The notes: generated by a model from the letters alone, not told the origin. A stretch of 64,000 bases of DNA from Sphingobacterium lumbrici (GCF_006476045.1 NZ_SRZY01000028.1:204171-268170), one strand, 5' to 3'. Shown: positions 42,032-51,935, counted from the stretch's first letter. A program made the numbers and translations.

Positions 42032-43255
42032 ATGATTGCTTTATTAAATAGAATGACGATAGGACGATGGGCATGGTTAGGCCTGTTTAATCTGTTGTGT
42101 GTTGCTTTTCTGGGCTTGTTGATGCGATTGAAATTCGTGATGCCGTTACCGTGGATGGATCAAAAGAATTTCATGCATGCACATTCACACTTCGCATTTT
42201 CGGGATGGGTATCTCATGTACTGATGGTGCTGATGTTAATGTGTATATACGGTAAGGTAAGTAAAGAGGTATTGCCATTAAAATATCAGCGTATTGTGTT
42301 GGCTAATGTACTGCTGGCGTTTGCGATGTTGATCAGTTTTTCACTCCAAGGCTATGGTATGTCTTCGATTGTTTTTTCAACGTTGTCGTTGCTGGTATCT
42401 TATGTTTTTGCTTTTTACTGTTGGCGTGACCTGAATGAGGCGAAGCTTGATCGCATAACGGTGTGCTGGTTTCGTGCGGCACTGTTTTTTTTAGTACTTT
42501 CATCGTTAGGTACATTTTTCCTGGCGTACCTACGGGCTACTCATATCATTGATGCCCGAAAGCAACTGGCTTCGGTATATTTTTATCTACACTTCCAATA
42601 TAATGGATGGTTCTTTTTTGCTTGCATGGGACTATTTAGTTATTGGTTGCACCTGAAGGAGATTATGCTGCGACAGGCTAAGACCGTTTTCTTCCTGTTT
42701 TTCTTTTGCGCGATACCGACGTATTTTTTGTCAGTACTGTGGTGGAATATCCCATTATGGTTATACCTACTACTAGGGGTGATAGTAGTGGTACAGTTAC
42801 TGGCATGGTCAGTGTACGTATATGCTCTTGTAAAGGATGTAAGAAAGGTTGACGATAGAATGTCTGTCGTGAAATGGATGCAAGGAGGAGTGTTGCTTGC
42901 TGTCTTCATCAAATTGTTGCTGCAGGCTCTATCCGCAATTCCATCGCTCAGCCAATTGGTGTACAGTTTCCGGCCGGTTATAATTGCGTATCTGCATCTA
43001 GTTCTGTTGGTCGTAATTACCCTGTTTATCCTTTCGTATTTCTATCAGATGAATGTATTGCGTATTAGGCAGAGCACTCCATACTGGACTGTTATTTTGG
43101 TAGCGGGTATTGTAGGTAATGAACTTTTGCTGGCGCTGCAAGGGGGCGTGTCGCTGATCGGAGTTTTTATTCAGTATATATCCTTTGGATTAGTGATTGT
43201 ATCGGCAATAATGGTATGTGGAATAGGGGGGCTTTTTTGGTCGGTGAGAGCGTAA
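42032..43255 (+). CDS. Second heme-copper-oxidase-like membrane protein
   Basis: 407 residues from ATG 42032; a GTG two codons earlier is possible. About eleven membrane helices. The N-terminal part has MHAHSHFAFSGWVSHVLMVL, and a later YFYLHFQYNGWFFFACMGLF, both His-bearing helices similar in type to the 31571-32872 protein. It follows the Crp/Fnr gene in the same direction. It may handle NO or act in electron transfer; the function is unknown. Confidence 0.75.
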   Translation: MIALLNRMTIGRWAWLGLFNLLCVAFLGLLMRLKFVMPLPWMDQKNFMHAHSHFAFSGWVSHVLMVLMLMCIYGKVSKEVLPLKYQRIVLANVLLAFAMLISFSLQGYGMSSIVFSTLSLLVSYVFAFYCWRDLNEAKLDRITVCWFRAALFFLVLSSLGTFFLAYLRATHIIDARKQLASVYFYLHFQYNGWFFFACMGLFSYWLHLKEIMLRQAKTVFFLFFFCAIPTYFLSVLWWNIPLWLYLLLGVIVVVQLLAWSVYVYALVKDVRKVDDRMSVVKWMQGGVLLAVFIKLLLQALSAIPSLSQLVYSFRPVIIAYLHLVLLVVITLFILSYFYQMNVLRIRQSTPYWTVILVAGIVGNELLLALQGGVSLIGVFIQYISFGLVIVSAIMVCGIGGLFWSVRA

Positions 43256-43302
43256 GGAATGGTATGTTATTATTGACCTAATTGTTATCCTGATTTTTGA
43301 GT

Positions 43303-43656
43303 TTATTTCAAACTCGCCAGATAGGAAGCAAGTTCTGTCATTAAAAGATTAAATTGGCTTTCTATCATAGTGAAGGTGTTTTCCAACTCTTCTATCGGTG
43401 CATTCGATCTTGCCAGTGTTTCAAGTTGTTGAAAATTTATTCGCATTTCGGAAGCACCAATATATTCCATAGTAGGTTTGATATGGTGTGCATATCGGGC
43501 TATATTTAGCCTGTTTTTGTCTGATACGGCTACAGTTAGATTTTCAAAATCGCCTGGTGTCTGAACCAGATAGCGTTCTAGAAATTGTTTGGTCATTTCC
43601 ACGTTGCCCATCATGGTGGATTGTATGGTATCGGGTTTTATGATTAGATAGGTCAT
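43303..43656 (-). CDS. Hpt-domain phosphotransfer protein
   Basis: 117 residues, a single helical Hpt bundle with the phospho-His in NIARYAHHIKPTMEYIG. Such proteins shuttle phosphate between hybrid kinases and regulators. No kinase lies beside it, so the partners are elsewhere. The start shares a base with the folK stop. Confidence 0.85.
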   Translation of the reverse strand: MTYLIIKPDTIQSTMMGNVEMTKQFLERYLVQTPGDFENLTVAVSDKNRLNIARYAHHIKPTMEYIGASEMRINFQQLETLARSNAPIEELENTFTMIESQFNLLMTELASYLASLK

Positions 43657-44135
43657 TATATTTTGTTAGCTTGTAAGGGGTCACTGCATAAATGTAATAA
43701 TTCTTCGTTTGTACGTTTCAATATTGGATGTATTCCTTGAGGAGCTATCTCCGCTAAAGGTACTAACGTGAATCGGCGCAAATGTAAATAAGGGTGGGGG
43801 ATTTTTAAAAAGGGTTCGTCGAGGATTTCTGAATTGTGATAGAGTATGTCGATATCAATTATGCGTGCGCCCCATTTTTCTTTTCTGACACGTCCTAAAG
43901 TGTCTTCTATTTTTTGACATATAGCAAGCGTTTCATGCGGATCGAAACGGGTACTTAGACTAATCACTTTGTTTAAAAAATTTGGTTGCTCTTCTACGCC
44001 CCACGCTTCTGATTCATATACCGCAGATTCGGATTGAAGTAGCCCCACGTTTTCAATTAATAGTTGCTGTGCTAATTCGAGTTGTTTTAAAGGGGTTCCC
44101 AGATTGGCTCCCAATAGAAGAAATACGGTGTTCAT
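43656..44135 (-). CDS. folK: 2-amino-4-hydroxy-6-hydroxymethyldihydropteridine diphosphokinase
   Basis: 159 residues of standard length. LLLGANLGTPLKQLELAQQL, SAVYESEAWGVEEQPNFLNK, RVRKEKWGARIIDIDILYHN and IPHPYLHLRRFTLVPLAEIA are the ordered HPPK signatures, including the Mg/ATP-binding DIDI. It transfers pyrophosphate from ATP to the pterin in folate synthesis. It is divergent from sppA. Confidence 0.95.
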   Translation of the reverse strand: MNTVFLLLGANLGTPLKQLELAQQLLIENVGLLQSESAVYESEAWGVEEQPNFLNKVISLSTRFDPHETLAICQKIEDTLGRVRKEKWGARIIDIDILYHNSEILDEPFLKIPHPYLHLRRFTLVPLAEIAPQGIHPILKRTNEELLHLCSDPLQANKI

Positions 44136-44219
44136 AGAATATTATCTGATTATGTATTACTAAATGCTGTAAAAATCAAATATATTTCTTTAATTTATAG
44201 GATTAAAATATATTTTAAA

Positions 44220-45983
44220 ATGGATTTTTTAAAACACATATTTGCCACCATAATTGGTGTGCTGATCACTTTTGTAATTATTTTCTTTGTTGTTCTGGTA
44301 TTTATTGGTGCATTGGTGCAACAATCGAACTCACAATCGGCTGCCGTGGTACCTGATAATTCAGTACTGTACATAAGCCTGAACCACAATATTGTCGAAA
44401 AAACGGAATCCAACCCGTTAGGTGATCTCAATATTCCGGGATTTGGAGCGACCAAATCAATAGGACTTAATGATATATTGACAAGAATAAAGGCGGCAAA
44501 AGAAGATGATAATATCAAAGGGATATATCTGAATCCCTCTACCGTCAACGTTGGATTTGCGAGTTTAAAGGAAATACGTGATGCGCTGGTAGATTTTAAG
44601 GGGGCAAAGAAATTTATTGTAGCCTATAGCGAGGGGTACTCACAAAAGGCGTATTATCTGGCATCGGTAGCGGATAAGATTTATGTTAATCCACAGGGAG
44701 CAATAGATTTCAGAGGGTTGAGTTCGTCGGTCGTGTTTATGAAAGATGCGCTGGATAAATTGGGGGTAGAAATGCAGGTGGTGAAGGTAGGGACGTATAA
44801 ATCTGCTGTGGAACCGTTTCTGCTGAACGAGATGAGCCAGGCGAATCGCGAGCAGGTAACCTCTTACCTGACTAGTACCTATTCCTCATTTTTGAAGGAT
44901 ATAGCGGAAGGAAGACAGATTTCTGTTGATTCGCTGCGTCATATCGCTGATGCGTATCTCGTACGTAATGCAGATGATGCCGTGAATTATAAGTTTGCCG
45001 ATGCAAAGTTGTATAAGGATGAATTGCTGGATGAAATTAAAGACCGTTTAAAGATTGATAAAGACAAAGATATTTCGGCCGTATCGCTATTGGCTTATTC
45101 GCCTAAAGGAAAGGCAAGCAAATCTAAAAATAAAATAGCGGTATTGTACGCGTATGGAAATATTGTTGACGGAGAAGGAACTATAGGTTCAATAGGGGGA
45201 GATAAATTATCCCGGGAGTTGCGTAAATTGAGAAAGGATGATGGTATCCAAGGGATTGTATTGCGGGTGAACTCACCGGGAGGATCTGCACTGGCTTCGG
45301 ATATGATATGGAGAGAGGTGGATCTGATACGGAAAGTAAAACCGGTAATGGTTTCTATGGGAGACTATGCCGCATCGGGCGGGTATTATATAGCAGCTGC
45401 AGCAGACTCTATTTTTGCCGAAGAGAATACCCTTACCGGTTCTATCGGTGTATTCGGGGTGATTCCTAATTTTAAAGGTTTATTGAATGATAAGCTGGGG
45501 ATACATGTTGATGAAGTGTCGACCGGTAAATTTTCAAATTTAATGTCGGATGTGGATAGGCCAATGTCAGCTGAAGAACGATCTATTGTACAGATGGAAG
45601 TTGGACGCGTATATAATACTTTTATGCAACGGGTAGCTGATGGGAGAAAGATTTCGATAGAGCGGGTGGACAGCATAGGCCAAGGACGGGTATGGACGGG
45701 AAGTCAGGCATTGGAGCTGGGATTGGTGGATAAGATTGGTGATGTACAACGAGCGGTACAGGCTGTAGCATATAAAGCTAAATTAACAGATTATACGATT
45801 ATTGAACTTCCGGAAAGAGAAGATCCGCTAAGTAGCATCTTCTCCATATCAAAGGAAAAAATAAAGACATGGCTATTTGCTGAAGAGATCGGCGATTATC
45901 ATAAATACGTATTTGAAATTCGAAATGTGTTACAAAATACAGGTATACAGGCACGGATACCGTACACAATAGAAATATATTAA
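44220..45983 (+). CDS. sppA: Signal peptide peptidase SppA, 67K type
   Basis: 587 residues. One N-terminal membrane helix (FATIIGVLITFVIIFFVVLV) precedes two tandem SppA domains. The general-base Lys is in VEMQVVKVGTYKSAVEPFLL, and the nucleophilic Ser is in VSMGDYAASGGYYIAAAADS, as expected for the self-compartmentalising protease of the inner membrane. A terminator follows after 12 bp. Confidence 0.95.
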   Translation: MDFLKHIFATIIGVLITFVIIFFVVLVFIGALVQQSNSQSAAVVPDNSVLYISLNHNIVEKTESNPLGDLNIPGFGATKSIGLNDILTRIKAAKEDDNIKGIYLNPSTVNVGFASLKEIRDALVDFKGAKKFIVAYSEGYSQKAYYLASVADKIYVNPQGAIDFRGLSSSVVFMKDALDKLGVEMQVVKVGTYKSAVEPFLLNEMSQANREQVTSYLTSTYSSFLKDIAEGRQISVDSLRHIADAYLVRNADDAVNYKFADAKLYKDELLDEIKDRLKIDKDKDISAVSLLAYSPKGKASKSKNKIAVLYAYGNIVDGEGTIGSIGGDKLSRELRKLRKDDGIQGIVLRVNSPGGSALASDMIWREVDLIRKVKPVMVSMGDYAASGGYYIAAAADSIFAEENTLTGSIGVFGVIPNFKGLLNDKLGIHVDEVSTGKFSNLMSDVDRPMSAEERSIVQMEVGRVYNTFMQRVADGRKISIERVDSIGQGRVWTGSQALELGLVDKIGDVQRAVQAVAYKAKLTDYTIIELPEREDPLSSIFSISKEKIKTWLFAEEIGDYHKYVFEIRNVLQNTGIQARIPYTIEIY

Positions 45984-45995
45984 TCCGTATTAAAG

Positions 45996-46030
45996 AAGGC
46001 ATAGTATTGGAAACAAAGCATGCCTTTTTT
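45996..46030 (+). terminator. Terminator after sppA
   Basis: AAGGCAT / ATGCCTT stem with a 17-base loop, followed by TTTTTT. Confidence 0.75.
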
Positions 46031-46148
46031 ATTGGGATAATTTTGTCTGTATTCAATGGCATGCGTGAGATCGCATCGCTTGTGAATATAAAGTATTTTA
46101 TCTAAGTTTAGCCTGTCAATCAACTTAAAATAATATATATTTATACGT

Positions 46149-47339
46149 ATGAAAACAATAGAAAGTGTGGATTTCTCTGGAAAAAAAGCCCTAATTCGTG
46201 TGGATTTTAACGTTCCTTTGGATGATAATTTTAATATAACGGATGACAATCGTATTCAAGGTGCGCTACCAACTATAAAAAAGATTTTGAACGACGGTGG
46301 ATCGGTGATTTTGATGTCTCACTTGGGAAGACCGAAAGAGGGCCCTACTGATAAGTATTCCTTAAAACATATTGTGTCCTATCTTTCTGAAGTGGTTGGT
46401 GTGGATGTGAAATTTGCTGATGATTGTATCGGACAAGAAGCAATAGACAAGGCGGGTAATTTAAAATCAGGAGAAGTTCTGCTATTGGAAAATCTTCGGT
46501 TTTATAAAGAGGAAGAAAAAGGAGATAAGGATTTTGCTGAAAAGCTAGCTCAATTGGGCGATGTATATGTGAATGATGCATTCGGAACGGCACATAGAGC
46601 ACATGCTTCTACTGCGGTAATAGCACAATTTTTCCCGGAAGCGAAGTACTTTGGATACCTGATGGCTGCGGAGATTAACAATGCAGAGAAAGTATTAAAT
46701 GATCCACAGCGACCGTTTACAGCCATTATGGGTGGAGCTAAGGTGTCTGATAAATTGGAATTAATAGAAGCTTTGTTGGATAAAGTAGACAACCTGATTA
46801 TAGGTGGTGGTATGGCTTATACTTTTGTGAAAGCAAAAGGCGGTGAGATCGGTAAATCATTGGTAGAGTTGGACAAATTGGATCTTGCAAATGAATTGGT
46901 GAAAAAAGCAGAACAAAAAGGAGTTAACTTAGTATTGCCAACGGATGCGCAGATTGCAGATCGTTTTGCAAATGATGCGGAGGTCTATGATGGACCTAAT
47001 GACCAGATTCCGGCAGATAGACAAGGATTGGATATTGGAAGTGAATCGGGAGCTCATTTTGCAGAAGTAATCAGCGCGTCTAATACCATATTATGGAATG
47101 GTCCGATGGGGGTATTTGAATTCGATACGTTTGCAAAAGGAACACGAGCTGTGGCTGATGCGATAGTAGCTGCTACGGAGCGCGGTGCATTCTCGTTAAT
47201 AGGTGGCGGGGATTCTGCTGCTGCGGTATCTAAATTTGGTATGACGGAGCACGTGAGCTATGTAAGTACAGGTGGTGGAGCGTTGTTAGAGTATATGGAA
47301 GGTAAAGCATTGCCCGGAGTAAAAGCTATTCAGGACTAA
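46149..47339 (+). CDS. pgk: Phosphoglycerate kinase
   Basis: 396 residues, full length. [86 protein letters not shown] and [16 protein letters not shown] are the substrate- and ADP-binding segments of Pgk. It catalyses the ATP-forming step of glycolysis. It has its own terminator. Confidence 0.98.
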   Translation: MKTIESVDFSGKKALIRVDFNVPLDDNFNITDDNRIQGALPTIKKILNDGGSVILMSHLGRPKEGPTDKYSLKHIVSYLSEVVGVDVKFADDCIGQEAIDKAGNLKSGEVLLLENLRFYKEEEKGDKDFAEKLAQLGDVYVNDAFGTAHRAHASTAVIAQFFPEAKYFGYLMAAEINNAEKVLNDPQRPFTAIMGGAKVSDKLELIEALLDKVDNLIIGGGMAYTFVKAKGGEIGKSLVELDKLDLANELVKKAEQKGVNLVLPTDAQIADRFANDAEVYDGPNDQIPADRQGLDIGSESGAHFAEVISASNTILWNGPMGVFEFDTFAKGTRAVADAIVAATERGAFSLIGGGDSAAAVSKFGMTEHVSYVSTGGGALLEYMEGKALPGVKAIQD

Positions 47340-47360
47340 TTATACTATGAAGATCATACA

Positions 47361-47392
47361 AATAGGTAGCCTCATTGGCACCTATTTTTTTT
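47361..47392 (+). terminator. pgk terminator
   Basis: The stem AATAGGTaGCC / GGCaCCTATT has a 5-base loop and is followed by a run of eight T, 21 bp after the pgk stop. Confidence 0.85.
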
Positions 47393-47411
47393 GACTGGAT
47401 TTTAGGACAAA

Positions 47412-47447
47412 AAGAAAGAGATCTATTTTTTGATAGATCTCTTTCTT
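47412..47447. terminator. Terminator of the tRNA-Cys/59-aa transcript
   Basis: The perfect 15-bp stem AAGAAAGAGATCTAT / ATAGATCTCTTTCTT has a loop of six bases, with AAAAA upstream giving a T-tract on the minus strand. It lies 16 bp after the small-protein stop and may also back up the pgk terminator. Confidence 0.85.
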
Positions 47448-47462
47448 ATATTTTTTATTAGC

Positions 47463-47642
47463 TTATTTAGCTTCAGTAGCCAATTTGTCTAATATTTCGT
47501 TGTTCTTTACAATTTGACTGTGTTTAGGCATTTTCGAACGACTTCCTAATTCGATATTACGTCCTAATTTCAGAAACTGAACCTCAACACGTGAAACAGT
47601 TTTGTTTCTTCTGTCTTTTCTTTTTAAACGTGTAACTCCCAT
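47463..47642 (-). CDS. Small basic conserved-type protein (59 aa)
   Basis: The short frame from ATG 47642 to TAA 47463 encodes a 59-residue protein (MGVTRLKRKDRRNKTVSRVE, VQFLKLGRNIELGSRSKMPK and a short polar helix). It is strongly basic at the N terminus and looks like a ribosome- or RNA-associated small protein. I recall similar short proteins in Bacteroidota but no function. It is 35 bp downstream of tRNA-Cys in the same direction and shares its promoter. Confidence 0.78.
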   Translation of the reverse strand: MGVTRLKRKDRRNKTVSRVEVQFLKLGRNIELGSRSKMPKHSQIVKNNEILDKLATEAK

Positions 47643-47677
47643 TTTATTTAATATTTTTTTTGTACAAAATCTAAACG

Positions 47678-47748
47678 AGGTCGGAAGCGGATTCGAACCG
47701 CTGTACGAGGTTTTGCAGACCTCTGCCTAGCCACTCGGCCATCCGACC
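47678..47748 (-). tRNA. tRNA-Cys (anticodon GCA)
   Basis: Read on the minus strand: acceptor GGTCGGA / TCCGACC, D-arm GGCCGAGTGGCTAGGC, anticodon stem GAGGT with loop CTGCAAA, and T-arm AGCGGTTCGAATCCGCT. Discriminator is T; CCA is not encoded. Confidence 0.97.
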
Positions 47749-47767
47749 TTTTCCCATCGTGGGCATG

Positions 47768-47799
47768 CAAAAGTAACGCTTAATTTTTAAAATGGCAAA
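47768..47799 (-). promoter_or_regulatory. Promoter of tRNA-Cys
   Basis: On the minus strand TTTG is followed after 20 bp by TACTTTTG, an excellent Bacteroidota sigma-ABfr type promoter. Transcription would begin about 12 bp before the tRNA. Confidence 0.75.
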
Positions 47800-48035
47800 T
47801 ATTAATTGGAAATTATTTAAGTATTGAATTTCATTTCTTCATTATGGAGATTGTCTATTTTATTTTTAATATGTTATAACATTCTAATTTTTATTATTTA
47901 TTTTAATAGTCTGATTATTAATTTTTTATTGTTAAAGTAGAACGGTGTTTGTTTTTTGGTCTAATACTTGATAGTGTAGTATTTATCTTACATAGTGTAA
48001 GTATTAAACAATTATATAATTTAAACAGATTTATT

Positions 48036-48621
48036 ATGAAAAAAATTATTATTTTCTTTTGGCGCCGTAGTATTGATGGCTGCGGCAGCACAAGCTCAAG
48101 TAAGTTATGGCCTAAAGGCAGGTGTTAACTTAGGTCAATACAGTAATTCCGACATCGATCAAAAGAATAATACTTCGTTTCAGTTGACAGGTTTTGCAGA
48201 TTTGCCAATTGCAACAAATTTCTCTATTCAACCTGGAGTGTCTTTACAAGGCAAAGGGACAAAGATCTCTGAGGGTGTGGCAATGACTCGGAATGTGATG
48301 TCAATTGAAGTGCCGGTTAATTTAGTCTATTGGATTCCTGCAGGATCGGGAAGTGTTTTTTTAGGAGCAGGTCCGTATGTAGGGTTTAACGTAAGTGGAA
48401 AAGATAAAATAGACGGTAATAGTATCAATTTAAAATTCACAGGAGACGATAAGGACATGAATCTATTAGACGCAGGTGCAAATTTTATGGCTGGTTATAA
48501 ATTGACTAATGGATTTTTGCTGAATGCAGGTTATAATCTCGGTCTTAATCAGTTGGTATCTGATTCTGAGGATAAATTTTCTAATAGAGTTTGGTCATTT
48601 GGAATTGGATTCCAGTTTTAA
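48036..48621 (+). CDS. Outer membrane beta-barrel protein; signal peptide out of frame by one base
   Basis: The barrel (about 182 residues from 48073: SYGLKAGVNLGQYSN ... WSFGIGFQF) is a porin/OmpX-like eight-strand type. Upstream, the bases between 48039 and 48072 encode a perfect signal peptide (KKLLLFSFGAVVLMAAAA, cleaved after AQA) in the barrel frame. The only ATG that would start it (48036) is one base out of frame, because seven A follow it instead of six. Read from that ATG the product is a 30-residue dead end. One fewer A restores the gene. Sequencing error, slippage or phase switching are all possible. Alternative starts at TTG 48073 or ATG 48076 would lack export. Confidence 0.75.
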
Positions 48622-48643
48622 TTTTAAGATTTAAAGATCGTTC

Positions 48644-48672
48644 AAAGCCTCTTGTGTAAGCAAGGGGCTTTG
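48644..48672 (+). terminator. Terminator after the barrel gene
   Basis: AAAGCCTCTTG / CAAGGGGCTTT stem (one T-G pair) with a 6-base loop. The T-tract is interrupted (gtgtatttt). Confidence 0.65.
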
Positions 48673-48748
48673 TGTATTTTATAGAATATGATAATGGATT
48701 AACAATAATTCTATTACAGAATATGTGAATTATCGTTAACTTTGTGGC

Positions 48749-49630
48749 ATGATAGAACTACCTGTAATACCTGTTACTGAGACGCAGCGTAAACCAGATT
48801 GGTTACGTGTTAAATTACCGGTCGGTAAAGAGTACCGCCATGTTCGTAGCTTGGTAGACGAACATAAATTACATACCATCTGTGAGAGTGGTAATTGTCC
48901 GAATATGGGCGAATGCTGGGGTGCTGGTACGGCTACGTTTATGATACTAGGTAATATATGTACACGCTCTTGTTCTTTCTGTGCAGTGGCAACGGGTAGG
49001 CCGTTGGCTGTGGATATGGACGAACCAAATCGTGTAGCACAGTCTGTCAAATTAATGCAGGTTAAACATTGTGTGATTACTTCTGTAGATCGTGATGACC
49101 TGAAGGATGGCGGTTCTACAATCTGGGCCGAAACCATCAATGCTATTCGTCGTGAAAGTCCGGAAACGACTTTAGAAACATTAATCCCCGACTTTAAGGG
49201 GCAATGGGATAATCTGGATCGCGTATTGGCCGTTCGTCCGGAAGTGGTATCACACAATCTTGAAACTGTACGCCGATTGACCCGCGAAGTGCGTATTCAG
49301 GCTAAGTATGATCGTTCGTTAGAATGTCTGCGCCGGATTTCTGAAGCTGGTCTGCGTACAAAATCAGGAATCATGCTGGGATTAGGCGAGACGGAAGAGG
49401 ATGTAATCGAAGCAATGCAAGATTTGTATAATGTAGGGGTGCATATCCTTACTTTAGGACAATATCTACAACCAACAAAGGCACATCACCCTGTATTGGA
49501 TTGGATAACACCGGCTCAATTTGATAAATACAAGCAAATCGGTCTGGAAATGGGATTCAAATATGTCGAATCTGGACCATTGGTACGTTCATCTTACCAT
49601 GCTGAAAAGCATTTGTTTGATATGCAATAA
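48749..49630 (+). CDS. lipA: Lipoyl synthase
   Basis: 293 residues. The auxiliary-cluster motif [13 protein letters not shown] and the radical-SAM motif CTRSCSFC are both intact. Later motifs [41 protein letters not shown] and the C-terminal RSSYHAEKH (cluster-ligand Ser) complete the family pattern. It inserts two sulfurs into the octanoyl chain of lipoyl-domain proteins. A TAACTTTG box ends only four bases before the ATG, which would give a near-leaderless transcript if used. Confidence 0.97.
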   Translation: MIELPVIPVTETQRKPDWLRVKLPVGKEYRHVRSLVDEHKLHTICESGNCPNMGECWGAGTATFMILGNICTRSCSFCAVATGRPLAVDMDEPNRVAQSVKLMQVKHCVITSVDRDDLKDGGSTIWAETINAIRRESPETTLETLIPDFKGQWDNLDRVLAVRPEVVSHNLETVRRLTREVRIQAKYDRSLECLRRISEAGLRTKSGIMLGLGETEEDVIEAMQDLYNVGVHILTLGQYLQPTKAHHPVLDWITPAQFDKYKQIGLEMGFKYVESGPLVRSSYHAEKHLFDMQ

Positions 49631-49643
49631 GAAAGGTGGAGAA

Positions 49644-50279
49644 ATGAGAGACCTCATGAATAACCTTATTTTATTTTTTTTGCTGCTATTTAGTTTTGCT
49701 GTATCGGGACAGGATATGACATTGGATGTTGCCAAAGCGCATTACGAAAAATCGATTGCATCAACTACATCAGCGGGAAAAGCTACAATAATGCAACTAA
49801 ATCCACAGTTTTATTGGGATTTCAATACGGTACAGAAAAAAAGCAATGGACAGACTGTTTTGCTGGTTCCGATTAAAGCTGAAAATATATACAGCAGGTT
49901 TACGTCAAATAAAGTTTTCCCATTCGACTACGGTAACCATGCTGTCTTTTATTATGGACCGAATAACACTGTTCAATCTTTCTGGATTACGAAAGTGTTT
50001 CCGAGCGCGATCACGGAGGCTGGGCAGCAGTTGGATTTTCACGATCTTTCACGTTATTTTATCATAAGAGATCTGAAAGGAAATGTTATTTCCATCATTC
50101 CTGGAAAGGGGGGCAGTTCTAAATCAACGGAATTGCTGAAATTGGTTTATTGGAAATATAATCTGACAACAAATAAATACGAAAAAGCGTTGGATGAAGA
50201 TATTTCTTTACAGAAATTTTTATCCAAAAATATGGAGATACTTAAATTGGCCGAATTTGAAAATATAAAGGCAGATTAA
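49644..50279 (+). CDS. Exported protein of unknown function
   Basis: 211 residues from ATG 49644, 13 bp after lipA; the longer frame from 49521 lies inside lipA. The signal is MNNLILFFLLLFSFAVSGQ. The mature part is a beta-rich globular domain with TVQKKSNGQTVLLVPIKAEN and YFIIRDLKGNVISIIPGKGG, without cysteines or known motifs. It is probably cotranscribed with lipA. No family recognised. Confidence 0.75.
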   Translation: MRDLMNNLILFFLLLFSFAVSGQDMTLDVAKAHYEKSIASTTSAGKATIMQLNPQFYWDFNTVQKKSNGQTVLLVPIKAENIYSRFTSNKVFPFDYGNHAVFYYGPNNTVQSFWITKVFPSAITEAGQQLDFHDLSRYFIIRDLKGNVISIIPGKGGSSKSTELLKLVYWKYNLTTNKYEKALDEDISLQKFLSKNMEILKLAEFENIKAD

Positions 50280-50288
50280 TATGGTGTT

Positions 50289-51935
50289 TTATTGCCTTAA
50301 AAAGACGGTTTCTCCAGCTATTACTGTTCGTAAAGTTTTGATGTCGCGTAACTGATTATCCGGTGCGCTCATGATATCATCTTCCAAAATCACAAAGTCT
50401 GCATCTTTCCCTTTTTCAATAGATCCTCTTTTCTGTTCCTGAAAACAAGAAAATGCTGCCCAAATCGTCATGCCACGAAGGGCTTCTTCGCGTGTAAGTG
50501 CATTTTCCATCTGAAATCCCCCACCGGGAAAGCCGGTTTTATCCACGCGGGCAACAGCGGCATGGTAGCCGTATAAGGGATTGAAATGTTTCATAGGAAA
50601 ATCACTTCCCAGTACAACAAGACCGTATTGCCGCAATAATTGCTTATAGGGATATGTGCCTTTGATGCGTTCGGTATCTACATGTTCTTCTGTCCGATAC
50701 ATATCCGAGGTGGCATGGGTGGGTTGGATGGAAGGGATAATATGAAATTTACTGAATTTTTTAAAATCGTCAGGTGCAATTACTTGGGCATGCTCGATTC
50801 GCCACCTCCGGTTTTTGCCGTCCTTAAGGTGCCTGCTATATGCATCTAAAATTAGCAGATCGGTGGAATCGCCAATGGTATGGGTGTTCACCTGAAAGGG
50901 ACTGTTTGCCAGCAATTGAATTATTTCATCAAATTCGGTCGGGCTTTGAAGCAAAAAGCCTTTTGAAGGATGGTTATGGTAATGTTCTAAAAGGTAGGCT
51001 CCGCGTGAACCTAAAGCACCATCAGTTATTAGTTTTACAGATTTAATGCTTAGGCGATCGGAATCATAGATACCCTGCCGGATATAATTTTCGATATCAT
51101 AGGGGTTGGCCAATATCATGGCATAGTTTCTGATTTTTAAGGAATCCTGCGAATAAAATTTTGTTAGAATTTCCAATTGATCGGGGTTGAGTCCCGCATC
51201 GACAATGCTGGTAAGGCCTACGGAGAACAAGGAGTCCTGCACGCGGCGCAAACTCGTTAATAAATTGATATCTGTTGCGTCTGGGATATGCTTGAAAACC
51301 AGAGATGTGGCATTGTCCATCAGTATGCCGGACGGATGCCCTAAACTATCCAGCATAATCAGCCCGCCTTCTACCGTCTTTCCGCTGTCTAATCCCGCTA
51401 TTTCTAATGCTTTGGAATTTATCCATGCGGCATGATGGTCTATTCGGGATAAATAGATGGGAATATCAGGGAAATATTTGTCGAGGCTATCTTTGGTGGG
51501 AAATAGGTTGTCGGGCCATAAGTTTTGATCCCAACCTGAGCCGATAATCCATTTTTTTTTCGGATGTGAAAGGTGATAGATTTTCAATTTTTCGATAACT
51601 TCTCCGACAGAGGTAGCTCCGGTCAGATCTGCCTGATCCAGCAATTCTGCAAACATGAAAAAATGAGCATGTGCATCGTAAAATCCCGGGTAGATGGGAT
51701 GGCCTTTAGCGTCAATTGTTCCCTTGGCCTTATATCGTTTCAGTATGACTTCAGAGGTGCCTATATCGATGAAAATTCCATTTTTCACGGCAAATGCTTC
51801 TGCCGTAGTGAATGTGGAATCGACAGTGTAGATTTTTGCGTTAAATACAATAAGATCAACCTCTGTATTGGTTGTGCAGCTTGAAAAAAGACCTATAAGC
51901 AGTAAAATTGGAAAAATTCGATTGACAAAAGTCAT
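50289..51935 (-). CDS. YtcJ-like amidohydrolase lipoprotein
   Basis: 548 residues. A lipoprotein signal (NRIFPILLLIGLFSSCTTN) is followed by an amidohydrolase-3 fold: the urease-like metal motif DAHAHFFMF, VNTHTIGDSTD, RRWRIEHAQVIAP, VVLGSDFPMKHFNPLYGY, and a C-terminal beta-sandwich piece (IEKGKDADFVILEDDIM). Such enzymes hydrolyse amides or carbamates of unknown substrates; this one is anchored in the envelope. It is convergent with the exported-protein gene at 49644. Confidence 0.9.
   Translation of the reverse strand: MTFVNRIFPILLLIGLFSSCTTNTEVDLIVFNAKIYTVDSTFTTAEAFAVKNGIFIDIGTSEVILKRYKAKGTIDAKGHPIYPGFYDAHAHFFMFAELLDQADLTGATSVGEVIEKLKIYHLSHPKKKWIIGSGWDQNLWPDNLFPTKDSLDKYFPDIPIYLSRIDHHAAWINSKALEIAGLDSGKTVEGGLIMLDSLGHPSGILMDNATSLVFKHIPDATDINLLTSLRRVQDSLFSVGLTSIVDAGLNPDQLEILTKFYSQDSLKIRNYAMILANPYDIENYIRQGIYDSDRLSIKSVKLITDGALGSRGAYLLEHYHNHPSKGFLLQSPTEFDEIIQLLANSPFQVNTHTIGDSTDLLILDAYSRHLKDGKNRRWRIEHAQVIAPDDFKKFSKFHIIPSIQPTHATSDMYRTEEHVDTERIKGTYPYKQLLRQYGLVVLGSDFPMKHFNPLYGYHAAVARVDKTGFPGGGFQMENALTREEALRGMTIWAAFSCFQEQKRGSIEKGKDADFVILEDDIMSAPDNQLRDIKTLRTVIAGETVFLRQ

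Noticed and set aside
48737..48748. TAACTTTG as lipA promoter
   Set aside because: It would place the transcription start at or after the ATG and lacks a TTG at the proper distance; noted but not listed as a feature.
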